A stretch of DNA of 64,000 bases, taken from Nannochloris sp. 'desiccata'. Its lineage: Eukaryota; Chlorophyta; Trebouxiophyceae; Chlorellales; Chlorellaceae. Both the position numbers and the translations under genes were made by a program. Where the stretch lies: NCBI GenBank assembly GCA_019044685.2, contig JAGTXX020000012.1:1364001-1428000 (forward strand), written 5' to 3'. Of this stretch, positions 1-12,084 are shown one piece after another; the stretch's first letter is position 1; the number at the start of each line of letters is the position of its first letter. The notes under the pieces were generated by a model. The model was not told where the DNA came from. It did not search any database and saw only the letters and a program-made list of their open reading frames with translations.

Positions 1-1668
1 AGATGCACCGAAAATAATTGAACGAGAGAGCATTGAAGTTCAAATAGTGCACCACCCAAATTCGTACGCTCGTAAGTTGTGCTCAAAATACGCATACAAA
101 GCATTAGATCATTTGGCCTTCCCTTTTCGCTCTTCATTTTAGAAAAAAATCAGAAGATGACAGGTCCCAAGATGTGATTTATTTTATTTTTCGCTCTTCT
201 CCCTCACAACGCAGGGCACGCACTGCTACACCCATCTACTGCCTCAACTTTAGGAATAAAGGAAGGTGGTTCACTATCCTTTATATCTCTTGCTGATGGA
301 TCAGACTGCGTTGTCCCTGTGACGGTGACGGCAAACACATCCGAGGGTGCCATCGCCCTGACAGCCACTCAGCAATACAACCTACACGCCAAAGAAGGAA
401 CGAAACTCTCAATAAGAAAGTTTACTCCTCCATCAGACGAGCCATTAAGTTTAGTTGATATTGATCTAGAAGTGAGTCTCTTGCCAGGAACAAAGAGCGA
501 TTCTTTTTTTGATGGCAACGATGGTGAACATGAAGACGAAGAAAACAGAGTTAAACCCTACATTCTAGACGCAGCCAAGCTTTCACAGCACTTCCTCAAA
601 ACATACCTAGGTCTTATAGTTGCTAAAAATGAAGCGTGCATCTTCCCTCTTGCAACATTTCTAGAAAATGACCCTGAACTGAAGAAAACTGGAAAAGAAA
701 ATTCACCGCCACCGTCACCACCTACTGCCATTGACAGTCATGAAGCTCAACTTGTGCTCCGTGTTCGCGCGTGCAACACACTAGACCAAGATACAGTTGC
801 AGACACCGTAGGATATCACTGCTATCGAGGAATTATAACCCCAGAAACAGCCATTTATATAACGCTATTAGCTCAAACCAACCCAAATTGTACGTGCACT
901 GGTACCACATCGGGAACAACATTATCGCTGGAACTAATCAATGCCCGTCTCAGACCGCCACCAGGTACCAATGAACACCTGATAGACATTCACACAAACG
1001 ATGGTGAATATTTTCCGGTGCATAGAAAGTTATTACGGCCTTGTATTGCTTTGACTAAACCAGTCAGAACACCTGGTTGTGGTGTTACCGCTGCAGTGGA
1101 TGTAGACACATTGACCTTTGACCGAGTTTTGATTTTCTTAGAAGCCCATGTATTGAATAACCCATTACCTTCTTTTGGTATCCACCTGGTACCGCCATTA
1201 AAAGAAGCCGCGGAGAGGCTGCAGTTAGGTAGTTTAGTAGAATGGTGTGAAAAGCGCTTGGGTGATTCAGCATCCAGAAGAAAGTGGCATAGCTATAAAG
1301 AGATAGAAAAAAGGAATAGGGCCGGTGGGGAGGTGCTTTTAATAATGGATGGAATGGTTTTCGATGTCACGAATTGGCTGCCAGAGCACCCTGGTGGGAG
1401 TACAATAATTCCATCACAGGCAATAAATATTGACAGCTCTAGATTTTTCGAATTATATCACGCCTCAAGAGAGTCGTTTATCTATTTACGAGAGTTTTAT
1501 ATAGGGGAGATACTTCCTAGTGATCGGGATGCTGTGCCACGGTCAGATGTTGAGCCAAGTTATGATTTTCTAGCGCAGTTACGGCAATGGACGAAAGATT
1601 TTCGATTAAAGGAAGGGCAAGCAGCAGCAGCGGCGGAGAATGCTCAACAGGCTTTTAAGAGCTTTTAA
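1..1668 (+). CDS. BTB/POZ-like plus cytochrome b5 domain protein (5' partial)
   Basis: Two exons are visible: 1-71, which continues before the window, and 215-1668. The intron at 72-214 has a GTAAGT donor and a GCAG acceptor and is phase 1, joining ...NSYA-R-HALLHP. About 507 residues are visible. The N-terminal part (to about residue 95) is beta-rich and loosely recalls a double-psi barrel; that is inference. A BTB/SKP1-like stretch (roughly residues 265-360, LIDIHTNDGEYFPVHRKLL...) is followed by a clear cytochrome b5 fold from about residue 370. This contains the HPGG heme motif and a second candidate heme ligand, His in YHASRES, so heme binding is likely. Cytochrome b5 domains carry electrons or bind sterol/heme ligands; joining one to a BTB-like fold suggests a protein-interaction role. 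There is no membrane anchor at the C-terminus, which ends in an Ala/Gln-rich tail, so this is not a classical ER cytochrome b5. The start codon lies outside the window. Confidence 0.85.
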
Positions 1669-1842
1669 TGGATTTGTAACATTTTTACAATAAATTAATG
1701 TGAAAAGTCACTTTGTAAAACCGGCACATGTTTAGTAAAAAGGAAAGAACTGGAAGAAAACGAAAAAGAAAGGAAGAAAAGGAAACTCAAATATCAGAAA
1801 TTGCCCTTATTTCTTATCAAAAAAGTTCTTTTTTAAATCGTC

Positions 1843-2716
1843 CTAGGCCTGGGGAAGAGCGGGAATGAGCACGCGGTTGATGACCTGCACCACAGCCTTA
1901 TCAGCCTTGACATTAGGGACCGTAATCTGGGCGTATCCACCGAACTTGAGATCGGTAGTTCCATCAAATTTCATGGCTCCGTAGTAGATACGGACCTTGG
2001 CCTTGCCGGCCTTGACAATGGTAAGGAGCTGATTACCAAGATTGGTACCCCAGGACTGGATCTGCTCCAAGTCCTTGGTGTAGATTACATCATCAGGGAT
2101 AAGGTGATAGTCGAGAACACCCTTGACAAGGACGGTGTTTTGAAGAGCCAGCTCGGGGGTGGTGTTGAGAGCGACAAAGAGAGAAGCGAACGCTTCGTTT
2201 GTCGGTGCAAAGACAGTCGCTTTAAGCTTGGGGTTGTTCAAGTACTTCTTGGCGCCGACAGCATCGATAGCGGCAACGAGGGTCTGCAAATAAATAGTTG
2301 GATTAGTCAATTAGTTAGCTGGTTCGGTCGACGGGAAAAATCCGTAGTATATTCAATACTTATGATTTAGTTGGGTTAGGAACCAGAATACTTACAGTGA
2401 GGTTGGCTGCCTTAGCCGTCTCATAGACTGTTTTAGCTTGCGCGTTAGCTGCATGATTTAGGTGGAGAAAACAAGTTGAAGTATCAAAGGTTGTAGAGGT
2501 GAGGAAGATGATGGGCAGGAGATGGGCTTTGAAAATGCAACCCGAGACCGAAAAAGGCAATTATGAAGTGGGTATATTTTTGTCGACATAATGGGGCGAT
2601 TAGCGCAAATACATGATCATTTTCAACCAAGTTTGTTGTCGGTAAACCTTTAGGCAATGAATAAGCCTACCCGCGAAGCAAATGAGGAGCAAAGATGCGA
2701 TAGCAGTAAACTTCAT
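1843..2716 (-). CDS. Secreted fasciclin (FAS1) domain protein A
   Basis: Three exons: 2716-2671, 2448-2396 and 2283-1843, giving 179 residues. Exon 1 encodes a signal peptide (MKFTAIASLLLICFA) and the first intron falls just before the ANAQA cleavage region. The mature part is one FAS1 domain with the usual landmarks: TVYETAKAANL at the start, ATVFAPTNEAF (H1 motif), the YHLIP segment and VVQVINRVLIP (H2 motif). FAS1 proteins are extracellular or cell-wall adhesion proteins, and single-domain secreted forms are common in algae and bacteria. No GPI signal or transmembrane segment follows. Introns are phase 1 (222 nt) and phase 0 (112 nt), the same phases as in the neighbouring paralogue at 3246-4081, so the two arose by tandem duplication. 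Confidence 0.92.
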
Positions 2717-3245
2717 CGTGATTATTATTGGTAGTTTATTGATAGCGCAATTTTTATGGTTGATGAGCTTTTATTGCCGTGAATGTAGTGCCTCATTCAA
2801 ACCTCGACTTTTGAGCTCCTCGAGGTACACTCTCACAGTCACCCACTGGGGTGTTTGTCCAGTACAGAAGCTCAGCTCACTCGCACCGAGCATAGCCTTG
2901 TAGTTTCTTCGGCACAACAGAGGTTATATCAAACGAACAAAGGCGCACTTTACTGAGTAGACCCTGCTTGGTCGGCGCTACTTCATGTGGTTGAGGATTT
3001 TTATATTAAACCTTCAGTTTATACCGTTCAAAGATATGTTTGTTTTCAGAGGAACAAGGAAACACTATAAGGTCAAAGTGGTAGTCATAAAACATAAAAT
3101 AATATCCACACAGCAATAGTAACATATCATGTAAAAGTCAAGTCAGGTATTTTCCTATAAAAGAAGCATTCAACTCCAATAAAAATCAAGTTTCAAAATC
3201 TTGTTCTTCAACTGCCCTCCGCCTCAATCCCTATTTTATTCTATT
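2717..3245. other. Intergenic region between the two fasciclin genes
   Basis: About 530 AT-rich bases separate the two co-oriented fasciclin genes. They should hold the 3' UTR of the upstream paralogue and the promoter and 5' UTR of the downstream one. I see no open reading frame with coding character, RNA gene or repeat here. Confidence 0.6.
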
Positions 3246-4081
3246 TTAAATTTCCCCTCGTGGAGGCGTCAACACTCGATCTATCACATGCATCACAGAT
3301 TTCTCCGTCTTTATATTAGGCTGTACTATCGAGGCAAACGCGTCGTATTGGAATCCATTTCCGACCAATAACAACTCTCCGTACAGTATTCTCACAGGAC
3401 CGTATCGAGATTTATAGATCGTCAGCGAGGCTCCATGCAAATCTGTATCATATGTTTGCATAGGTTTTAAGCTCTTCCGCCATAGAAGATGGTAATTTAT
3501 CATATGGTAGCTAAGGATGTGACGCATTAGAGGTCTGCTTGTGAGGAGGGATTCTTCGGTGACATTCATGGATAGAGCTAAATTGGAGAATGCGTGGTCT
3601 GTTGGGGCAAAGACTGTGCCTCTGAAAAACTTTCCGAGTCTGTGATCGTATCCTGCTGTCTTTATAGCTTCTAGAAATTTCTGTAGAGCGCGAGGAAAAT
3701 TAATAGATTAGTGAGGTCCACTGAGAAGTGGGTTGCCGCCGGGAATAATTTTTATTTGCCCCTATTAGCACAGAATGCTTAGAAGCGGAGCGACAATCCT
3801 TACTGTGAGGTTGGCTGATTCTGCCGCTTCTGGTATAGTTAGAGCATTGCAGCTCCCTGTGTGAGAAGAAAAAACTAATTGAGTCAGTTTTAATCATGGA
3901 GATTTGCTGGCAAATGGTAAGCACTCGCAACGTAATTTCCTATCCGCATGCATTGCGCTAATCATTTCGACATCCTATTAACACTGTGGGCGCTAACAAC
4001 CCCCCTTAAAGCAGTCACTTCTTTACCTAGTGTGCTAATTAGAATTAAAATGGCTGGTAGTTGCAAGCCAAAATATCCCAT
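3246..4081 (-). CDS. Secreted fasciclin (FAS1) domain protein B
   Basis: Three exons: 4081-4027, 3856-3804 and 3680-3246, giving 180 residues. Exon 1 starts with ATG GGA TAT and encodes a hydrophobic leader (LPAILILISTL), consistent with a signal peptide. The FAS1 domain runs from TIPEAAESANLTKFLEAI through TVFAPTDHAF (H1) to VMHVIDRVLTP (H2). The middle exon is 53 nt, exactly as in the neighbouring paralogue, and intron phases (1, 0) match. Sequence divergence between the paralogues is high, including a Trp/Lys-rich segment after the YHLL motif here, so the duplication is not recent. Likely role: extracellular matrix or cell-surface adhesion. Confidence 0.9.
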
Positions 4082-4377
4082 CGCGGCCCTTACTGCCTCA
4101 GGGCCCCTTCTACAAATACACAATACAGTCTATAAATGAAATGAAACACAAAGAAAGATAGCCAGGTTTATAAAGAGAAGACCTAACCGCGTTTATTATT
4201 GTTCAGGCTCATGAGGGCCTACATTTAATACATCCTACCATTTTGAGCAGCTTCTCAAAAACCTTGTTTTCTTTCAGAGGTGGCACCACTGCTAGGGAGC
4301 AGACGTAGAGAGCTTTACAGAATCACACGGTCCAATACCCTTATCTAGAAAGACATAAACAAATGAAAAAACCCTGC

Positions 4378-6951
4378 CTAGCCCTCCCTATTCAATTGCA
4401 CCCAACTTTTTGTCAACCCCGACCTCAACACGTTCAACCTTTCCTGCCTCTTCCTCTTTCTCATATCATCTTTCTCTTGCAATACCTCCCTTCTATGCCT
4501 TTCATTCCCTTCTACTGCCCTCTCCACATCCTTTATTGCCTCGGTCGTACGGCACTTTTCCAGTACCTCTTCTGGTAAATCACTGTAATCTTTTTCGTAA
4601 TCGTCCCAGGCGATATCTTGATGGTCTTGGAATAAACGAATCCACCAGCTTTCTGAGTGAGCCCAGTGTTTTTGTAGCACCTCCAAATTCATCTTACGAA
4701 GGGTGATACAGCAACCATCGTCTCCCTCACCACCACAGTGAGTCCAAAAACAATCTTCTGGGATGATTCCTCGGTGCAGCCGCCCTTGTAAATATATTTC
4801 CTCTTCTTGTTCTACGTCATTTTTCTGCTTTCCTTGGGTCTTTTTAGCGTTCTTGCTTTCCTTTACCCGATATATTTTCACATGATATGGGCTAATATCC
4901 ACTTTTAATTGCCGTGGTGCTAGATCTGAGGGCACTTTTAGTGCAATAATTCGAATTTCTCCGGCGGTTTGCCTCCACCGACAACTGCCATCTGCCAATT
5001 CAACCCACACCTCTTCTGGCTTTTCGCTGGCATTATAGTAGACACGACTCATTGCGAATGGATGCTTGTCGGTTCTTTCTACTGCAGTACCATTGGACGT
5101 GACGAGGCGGTACATTTTGTACGGCACTTCTAAATCTAACTTTGGTTTTGAAGGTATCGCTAGTTGGTTTTCTTGATATTCTAAACTACTTTGGCCAGAA
5201 TTAATGGTAGCCTCACTAGTAGTGGTAGTGGCATCGATATATGTGGGTGTGATATCAACGAGCTCTGCTCTGCAGAGGTCTACATTTGGAACACCCAACG
5301 CAGCAACTACATCTTTACCGCCAATGGCCGATTGAATTTTTTCCAAATTTTTACTCTGCAGTATTTTCACGAGATTATTGCCGTATAATAGTCTAGGACC
5401 AACGACAATGTGCACTGAAATTTCTAGTGCTAATCGGGTTGGTGGTCTGGCAGGGAAGACACCTTCTAGCGTTACAGCTGAGATTCCGCCAGTGCTGGTG
5501 GTGGTGGTGGTGGTCGTAATAGTGCTCTTGGTTTCATGTGATTCATCGGCAGTCGCGTTAGGTGGTGATAATGCTGTAGCCAACGCCTTTCGCAGTGATT
5601 CTCTTATTCCAGAGTTCAGTTTTCCAGGCGTGGCTTCAGGAAAGGCCAAAAGAGCTTCGACGCGAAAGATGCGTTCGCCAGGACGAAGCTCGCCGACACT
5701 TTGAGGATTATAGTCGCCGCTAATACCACCGCCAGCACCAAAACCAAAGTCCTGTGGTTGGTTATATATTTCCAAAGCGGCCTTCTCAACTTGTTCCTTT
5801 GTAAGCTCCTCCGTTGCTTCCTGCAATTTATTTCTTAGTTCTTGACTCAGCGGATCATAATCAGTAGCTCTCGTAAACGATTTGAAGGCACCGACAGGGT
5901 CTCTATCAGGGTGCTTCGGTTCAGCAAGGTAGGCGTCGCCGAGACGAGAATAAGCAGCCGCAAGACCAGCCAGCACCTCTTCTTTTTTACTGAACATGCT
6001 GTTACTCTTGGCCTTCTTCATTTTACCCTCTAACGTCATCTTCTCAGTTTCTACAGAAGCATCATCATCATCTTTAAAGCTGCTTTGGCCAAGTTTCCGC
6101 AACAATAATTTAATTGCTTCCTGTGATTCTTTTCTCGCTTGCAAAAAACATTTTGCATTGTGATATATCGCAGCACGCACAGCATACGCTTCAGCAGAAT
6201 CTACACCTTGAGTTCTCCATCGTAAAATTGTAGAGTAGTAAGGACCAGGACCAGGATGGCCTCTGTGAGATTCGGCTACTAATCGAAAAGCTGCTTCCTT
6301 CATTGCTGCCATGTCAGTTGCTTCAACTCTTGCTTTTTCCAGCTTGTTTTCTTTCTCTAAACCAGATAATATCTCAAGAATAGCAGCACCAAGCTGCTCT
6401 CGTTTTAGAGCTTTAATAGTTTGAGAGAGTTTTCTATAGCTCTCCACGTCTTGGGGTTGTAGTTCCCAGCATTTTAAAAAGGCATCAACAGCGGCAGGAA
6501 TGTTCTGAAGTCCAATTAAAGCAGCGCCACGCCTCCAATACCCCTTTGCCCAGGTAGGACTAATTTCTATGGCTTTATCTGCGTAGTCTAATGCGTCTTG
6601 GAAACGGAGAGCTTTGGCGTAGGCGAGGGAGCAGTTGCTGTAAAGGGCCCGCAAGATGTCATTGCTCGGCTGAGCTTCAATGGCTTCTCCATACCTGCGA
6701 GAAAAAGAAAATGGGAGGTGATCATAAATATAACGTATACATAGATATAGTCTCCTAAATTATCTTACCTTTCCCAAGCTGCACGATAGTTGCCACCTTG
6801 CAATTCTTGATCAGCCTTCTTTTTTAAATGCTCCGCTTTCAGCCTCCTGCAAAACAGTCACACGCATTAAAATACTTGTGATGATATCATACAAACGTGC
6901 CATGTCCCAAATAAAAGCCTACCTCAAGCTGGATTCCCCTCCAATGACCAT
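4378..6951 (-). CDS. TPR and CS (p23-like) domain protein, co-chaperone-like
   Basis: Three exons: 6951-6923, 6846-6769 and 6694-4378, giving 807 residues. The short first two exons complete the first TPR helix (AEHLKKKADQELQGGNYRAA). TPR repeats occupy roughly residues 15-150, and another TPR-like block lies near 270-340. A CS domain (about 629-705) is recognised by DISPYHVKIYRV, LQGRLHRGIIPEDCFWT and ITLRKMN, the pattern seen in p23, SGT1 and NudC-type proteins. TPR plus CS proteins act with Hsp90/Hsp70; that role is inferred from the family. A poly-Thr run (plus-strand GGT repeat near 5500-5516) and an acidic, Lys-rich insert within the CS domain are unusual. The long linker between TPR and CS is not recognised. 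Confidence 0.88.
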
Positions 6952-7472
6952 TGATTAAATTTGAATTGTTGAAAAGCAAAGCTGATATTAAGCAGGAAGC
7001 ACAGGCTGAACAGATTTATGAAGGTATTTACTAGATAGACATAACATTTATATTCTCTAAAAGCACGCCTACTCTCTAATAATGAATTTCCTTTTGGTCA
7101 ACACTATAGAGAAGAAAGATTCAATCTTAGATTGAGGCTTTCTGAATCGACCAGCTTATAGTCAGCTACGGTATCTAGCCTCTAGCCGGCAAGGCCAACG
7201 AGCAAAAGTCGCCGGCCGGAAAATCGCCGAAAATTTGTGAGAGGAGGAAAAATCGCAGAAATCTTTCGTCAGCCCAAAATCCTTAATAAAAACACTGAAC
7301 GGGGCATTAATTATACTCTTCTAATTTTTAGGACCCTAAGATTAGCGCCGAGGCGAGAAGGAACTTGCTCTTTAACATAAATAAATATTACACAAAAACA
7401 TTATTAATCTCAAACTATTTTTAAAACTTAGTGCCGCATTCTAGGTTTTAATTTGGCAAATAAATACTCCAA
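6952..7472. promoter_or_regulatory. Divergent promoter region
   Basis: About 520 bases separate the divergent TPR-CS gene (minus) and AMP deaminase (plus). The stretch is AT-rich near 7300-7470 and must contain both promoters and 5' UTRs. I see no coding sequence and no motif I can name with confidence. Confidence 0.5.
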
Positions 7473-10400
7473 ATGTCGAGCATTGCCGACTCTAAATGGC
7501 CGACCTTTGCGGGAGGCGTGCTACTTGGCAGTGCCGTTGTTGCTGGAGGTGCATTCGTGGCTTTAAAATATCGCCCTAACTTATTAACAGCACCTGAAGC
7601 TGAACCTTCAGGGGTGAATAAAAATGGAAGCGGAGTAAAGAGACGCATCACTAAGTAAGTAACCTGCCACGCATTAGAAACTTCCTTTTTTGCAATCTGA
7701 ATCTCTCCCGTTGCTGTTTTATCGCTGTCTTAAAAAAAATCAAGTCTCTTTCTCTGCGACAGACCTTCTAGTCCCATGGCTCGCCAGGGCATCCACGGTG
7801 GCTCTCGCCGTTCTTTAGCCAACGGCTCTGGTGACAATGGTATCGAAAGGGGAACTCTAAGCCGCACAGAAACTGATCTATACTATGAGATGCCTCGGGA
7901 AAATGCCCATAGCCACAGCCATGCTGGAGTTGATAATCACAGCCACAGCATTAGTAATGGTTATTACAGTGGTCCCACAACTACCCCTGATAAAGATCCA
8001 CGTAATACACTTCCATTCTCCCCTATTCCGAACCCTAGTTTAACAAACTTACGTAGAGCGGGCTCTAGTCGCCCACCCATCATCCCTTCTGCTACTACTG
8101 ATGCTGATGGCCCAGCTGGGCCATCAGCATCTTCACCTGGCTCCAACACAGCCACAGACCACGGGGGCGGGCATTTACTCTCCCGCCAAGAAACATACAG
8201 CGAATCTGAAGCTGTACATGCATTACGTAGCTCCCACGATACGGTTATTTACTCGGGCCCGGCTGATCGATCTCACCCAGGTGTCCTTCATGAAGCGCTG
8301 AGGCACACCGCTTTTGTCCCAGGTAGCAGTGCTGGTGCTGCAGCACACACTGCGACGAATTCAGCAAACCACGTGGGGGGGCAACATTTACATGGGGGAG
8401 TAGGAGGTATGTCTCCTGCTTCTGCAGGGTATACGCCACCGCCTTCTTCTCAAATGAATCGATACCACCAACAGTATTTGAATCACCACGGCGGTGGTGG
8501 TGGCGGCGGCGGCGGAAACTTAGTCGCCACGCCTGGTACTGCTTCAACAGTAGCCAACTATGGAGAATCTCCCTCGCAGATTACTACACCAGGTAAAAAA
8601 TCTGTACAAGGGGTAACCACTTCTCAAAACGGAAACGTAGTGGTGGTCCAGCAGGCTCCCCAAAATGGCGGCGGCGGTGGTGGAGGCCAAGCGAACAACC
8701 CTATTACCACTGCTGATGCTTTAGCTACCGAAGGTCGTATAATAGAAGACGCTGCTTTGCATGAGCAATACAGTCGTGTTATTCTACCTGAACCTGCCTC
8801 GAGTGAAGAGACAGAAGAGGTGTCTTGGTTGCTTCAACGAGCTTTAGACGCTCGCCGCAAATGGCTATTTACACCTGTCCAGGGCAACGAAACTCTAGTT
8901 AATTTACCTGAAATACATAGAATGCATGAATGTATTATGGATGGAAACCCTTTTGCCTGGGTTACTGAAGAAGCAGCCCCGCTAACTTGTGAAATGGTCA
9001 ATGGAGTGATGCAAATAAAAGACGCTAGCAGTGGAATCCCTCTACCACAGTTTGCACCACCTGGCACTGCCCACGACTTTTTTTCGGAGATGCATTGGCT
9101 GCTGAAGATTTCATCTTTAGGCCATGTACGGTCGTTTACGCATAATAGACTGCAACTGTTGGAGCAAAAGTTTAATTTGCATGTGATGCTAAATGCCGAC
9201 AAAGAATTTCTAGCTCAGAAATCTGCCCCTCATCGTGATTTCTACAACGTCCGTAAAGTGGATACCCACGTCCACCACTCTGCATGCATGCATCAAAAGC
9301 ATCTCCTCCGTTTTATCAAATCAAAGTTGAAAAAAGAAGGCGACGAGGTGGTTATTTTCCGGGATGGCAAATATCTCACTTTGAAAGAAGTATTTGAGTC
9401 TCTGAATTTGACTCCTTACGACTTATCGGTCGACACTTTAGATGTCCATGCCGATAAAAACATTTTCCACCGCTTTGATAAGTTCAATTTGAAATACAAC
9501 CCCTTTGGCCAATCCCGTCTTCGCGAGGTCTTTATCAAACAAGATAATCTAATCCATGGCCGGTACCTAGCAGAACTCACTCGCGAGGTCTTTAACGACC
9601 TCGAGGTGTCAAAATATCAACATACAGAGTATAGAATTTCTGTGTATGGTCGAAAACCTGTGGAATGGGATACTTTAGCTGCTTGGGTCGTACAGAATCG
9701 ACTCTATTCAGATAACAATATGTGGATGATCCAGATTCCTCGGCTCTACAATGTGTACAAGGAACAAGGCATTATTGAATCTTTCCAGCAATTACTGGAT
9801 AATTTGTTTGATCCGCTGTTTGAAGTGACGTTAGACCCAAATTCACACCCTATGCTGCATGTATTTCTACGACACGTTAGTGGGTTTGATCTAGTTGATG
9901 ACGAATCCAAGCCAGAAAGACGGCCAAATAAACACATGCCCCCGCCCTCAGACTGGACGTCAAAGCACAACCCTGCGTATGCGTATTACGCATATTACAT
10001 GTATGCAAATCTCTATACGCTTAATCGTCTTAGAGAAGCACGAGGGTTTAATACGTTTTCTCTAAGGCCACATGCGGGCGAGGCTGGAGATCTCGATCAT
10101 TTGGTGTCCACCTTCTTCCTCGCCGAGAATATTGCGCATGGAATTAATCTAAGAAAGAGTCCGTGTTTACAGTATTTGTACTACGCTGCGCAAGTAGGGC
10201 TATGCATGAGTCCACTGTCAAACAACTCTTTATTTTTAGATTATCATAAAAATCCATTTCCACAATTTTTTGCTCGAGGCTTATCAGTTTCACTTTCTAC
10301 CGACGACCCTTTACAAATTCATTTGACCCGGGAACCTTTAGTAGAGGAATATTCCGTCGCTGCGCAAGTGTGGAAACTGAGTGGCACAGACTTGTGCGAG

Positions 10401-10652
10401 GTAGCGAGGAATAGTGTGCTCCATTGTGGGTTTCCGGGGCGGTTGAAACAACACTGGGTGCACACAGAATTCTGGAGAGAGGGGCCCGAAGGAAATAACA
10501 TTCAAAAAACAAATGTACCTGCGTTGAGAATGATATTTAGGAAAGATTGTCATTCAGAGGAAGTTGGATTGCTTGCGTCAGGGGCTGCCGCGCATGAAGC
10601 GAGGGTGAAGATAAAGGAAACTGCAGCTCTCCTGGCGGCACAGCAAGACTAG
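7473..10652 (+). CDS. AMP deaminase, membrane-anchored plant (FAC1) type
   Basis: Two exons: 7473-7654 and 7763-10652, giving about 1,023 residues. The intron (GTAAGT donor, GCGACAG acceptor) is phase 2. Without splicing exon 1 would look like a separate 61-residue ORF; splicing reads through it as ...RRIT-K-PSSPMARQG. Exon 1 encodes a single N-terminal transmembrane segment (FAGGVLLGSAVVAGGAFVAL), as in plant FAC1. A low-complexity region rich in His, Gly, Ser and Asn follows (about 70-370). The catalytic domain has zinc ligands in DTHVHHSACM (about residue 562), RPHAGEAGD, and the family signature SLSTDDPLQIHLTREPL (about 905). It deaminates AMP to IMP, setting the adenylate pool. Divergently transcribed from the TPR-CS gene. 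Confidence 0.96.
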
Positions 10653-11343
10653 CGTTGGTAAAAGTAGGAGTTTTTTTCTATATTTTTGTTTGTTTGTTTG
10701 AAGATCTAGTTTTAGCTCCTTTTGTTCGTTTCTGTTACTTTTGGAATTATATCGTGGTAGCTTTACACTCAATTCAGGTTTGAATTCTATCTCTATTGTT
10801 CATAAAGTTTAAAAAAGAAAGCTTCAGCTTTGTTTTTCGTCTTGGAAAGTATGAAGAGGCGGCGGCGGGAGGGAAAATGAAAAAGGAAAAAAAGGCAAAA
10901 TTGATTCTGACAAAATTTCCCCTCCCCGCACACATAGTACAATGTAATCCCTAAGCACCAACTTTTCAAGTAGTGCACTAGTGGTGCAAGGTAAAAACAA
11001 CAAACTACAGTGGAAGAAAGTCAAGGCAGAGAGAATACTGTGGCCCTCAAAGCCACGATAACTAGGATTTATTTATTTAGGGTTTATATAAGAAAACGGC
11101 GTGTCAGCATACATCATCGTAAAACTCTTGCAAATTATCGTAGTCAGCATATTTAGCATGCAATCATATCATATCATATCGCAGCAACGTAGTATTATTT
11201 AAAAGTAAGAAAACAGCAAAAAATAAACCATCAATCATCATGGTGTTGCTGTTCTTAGAACGTTTGTGAGAAAGGCGAGGAAGCTACAGAACGTGATGGA
11301 TGGGCAAGGAAGGATTGGTTCAGGCAGTGTTTATTGGTATTAC
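10653..11343. other. Convergent intergenic region
   Basis: About 690 bases lie between the AMP deaminase stop and the stop of the convergent small gene at 11344. The stretch holds both 3' UTRs, a short TTTG run near 10690 and an ATCAT-type microsatellite near 11163-11181. No convincing open reading frame or RNA gene is seen. Confidence 0.6.
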
Positions 11344-12084
11344 TCAATCAGCAGCGCTCTTGGCCATGGTGGAGAGCATCCTCTTCAGGAACTGAAATAA
11401 AAGGAAATGAAAAAAATAAACCCAGGTAAATTTTGAGGTGAGTCAATGTTATTTAAACTGAAATTTTAAACTGTTTTTCCAATCAATTATTAGCCCAGCG
11501 TTCATGATGCTATCCTCCACTTACATGTATCCATTTCCAAAGAAGTCTCTAGTTTAAAAACTACGTCATACCAAAAGTCAGCGGCAGGGTCAACACCAAA
11601 AATAGCATAACAATCTTCCTTCTCGTCACCCCAAAGACCACCGCATGCTTCAATGGCATCGCGGGCGTCGTAAATATCAATGCGATCTGAATTATTAGGA
11701 AAGGGCAGGGTTAAGTTTAGATTAAGGTAAGTGCTCTGGGTAAGCTAATAGCTTCCTGGCGGGTGCAATGCATGGCCAGCGAGGATGCTGGAGGATCAAA
11801 AAGTAGGTTCTGCGTAAAGCGAAGAGTGCTTTGTAGACCTTCGATCGCCATTGTAGTATCTTACCTGCCAAATTAGAGGGTAGCTTCATGCTATGGAGGA
11901 CGCCGTGGAGCGAAGAATCGCTGTCAGAGGGGATCGGTCCAAAGTTGGGCATGTAAGCAGCTGTGGGCTTCACGGTTGTCTTCTTTGCACTTCTACCAAT
12001 CTTTACACGTGTTTGAAATATTTTAAAGGGTGCTGCATGCGTCTCGAGATTACACAGCCTTGAGGACTGGTTTAACGAAGTCAT
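11344..12084 (-). CDS. Small, probably organelle-targeted protein of unknown function
   Basis: Three exons: 12084-11865, 11686-11565 and 11391-11344, giving 129 residues. Every junction has good GT-AG sites (GTAAGA, GTAGTT) and phase (1, then 0). The N-terminal ~40 residues are basic and Ser/Thr/Lys-rich with few acids, like a plastid or mitochondrial presequence. The C-terminal half is compact, acidic and Trp/Cys-bearing: ADRIDIYDARDAIEACGG, then LWGDEKEDCYAIFGVDP and FWYDFLKRML. Two cysteines spaced 12 apart could form a disulfide. I do not recognise the family. The Cys pair in an acidic context is faintly like the N-terminal Cys pair of CP12, but the CP12 C-terminal signature is absent, so I do not call it that. 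Confidence 0.8.

Noticed and set aside
7473..7658. Separate 61-residue ORF before AMP deaminase
   Set aside because: A GTAAGT donor at its end and a phase-matched acceptor join it to the enzyme, and plant AMP deaminases have this membrane anchor.
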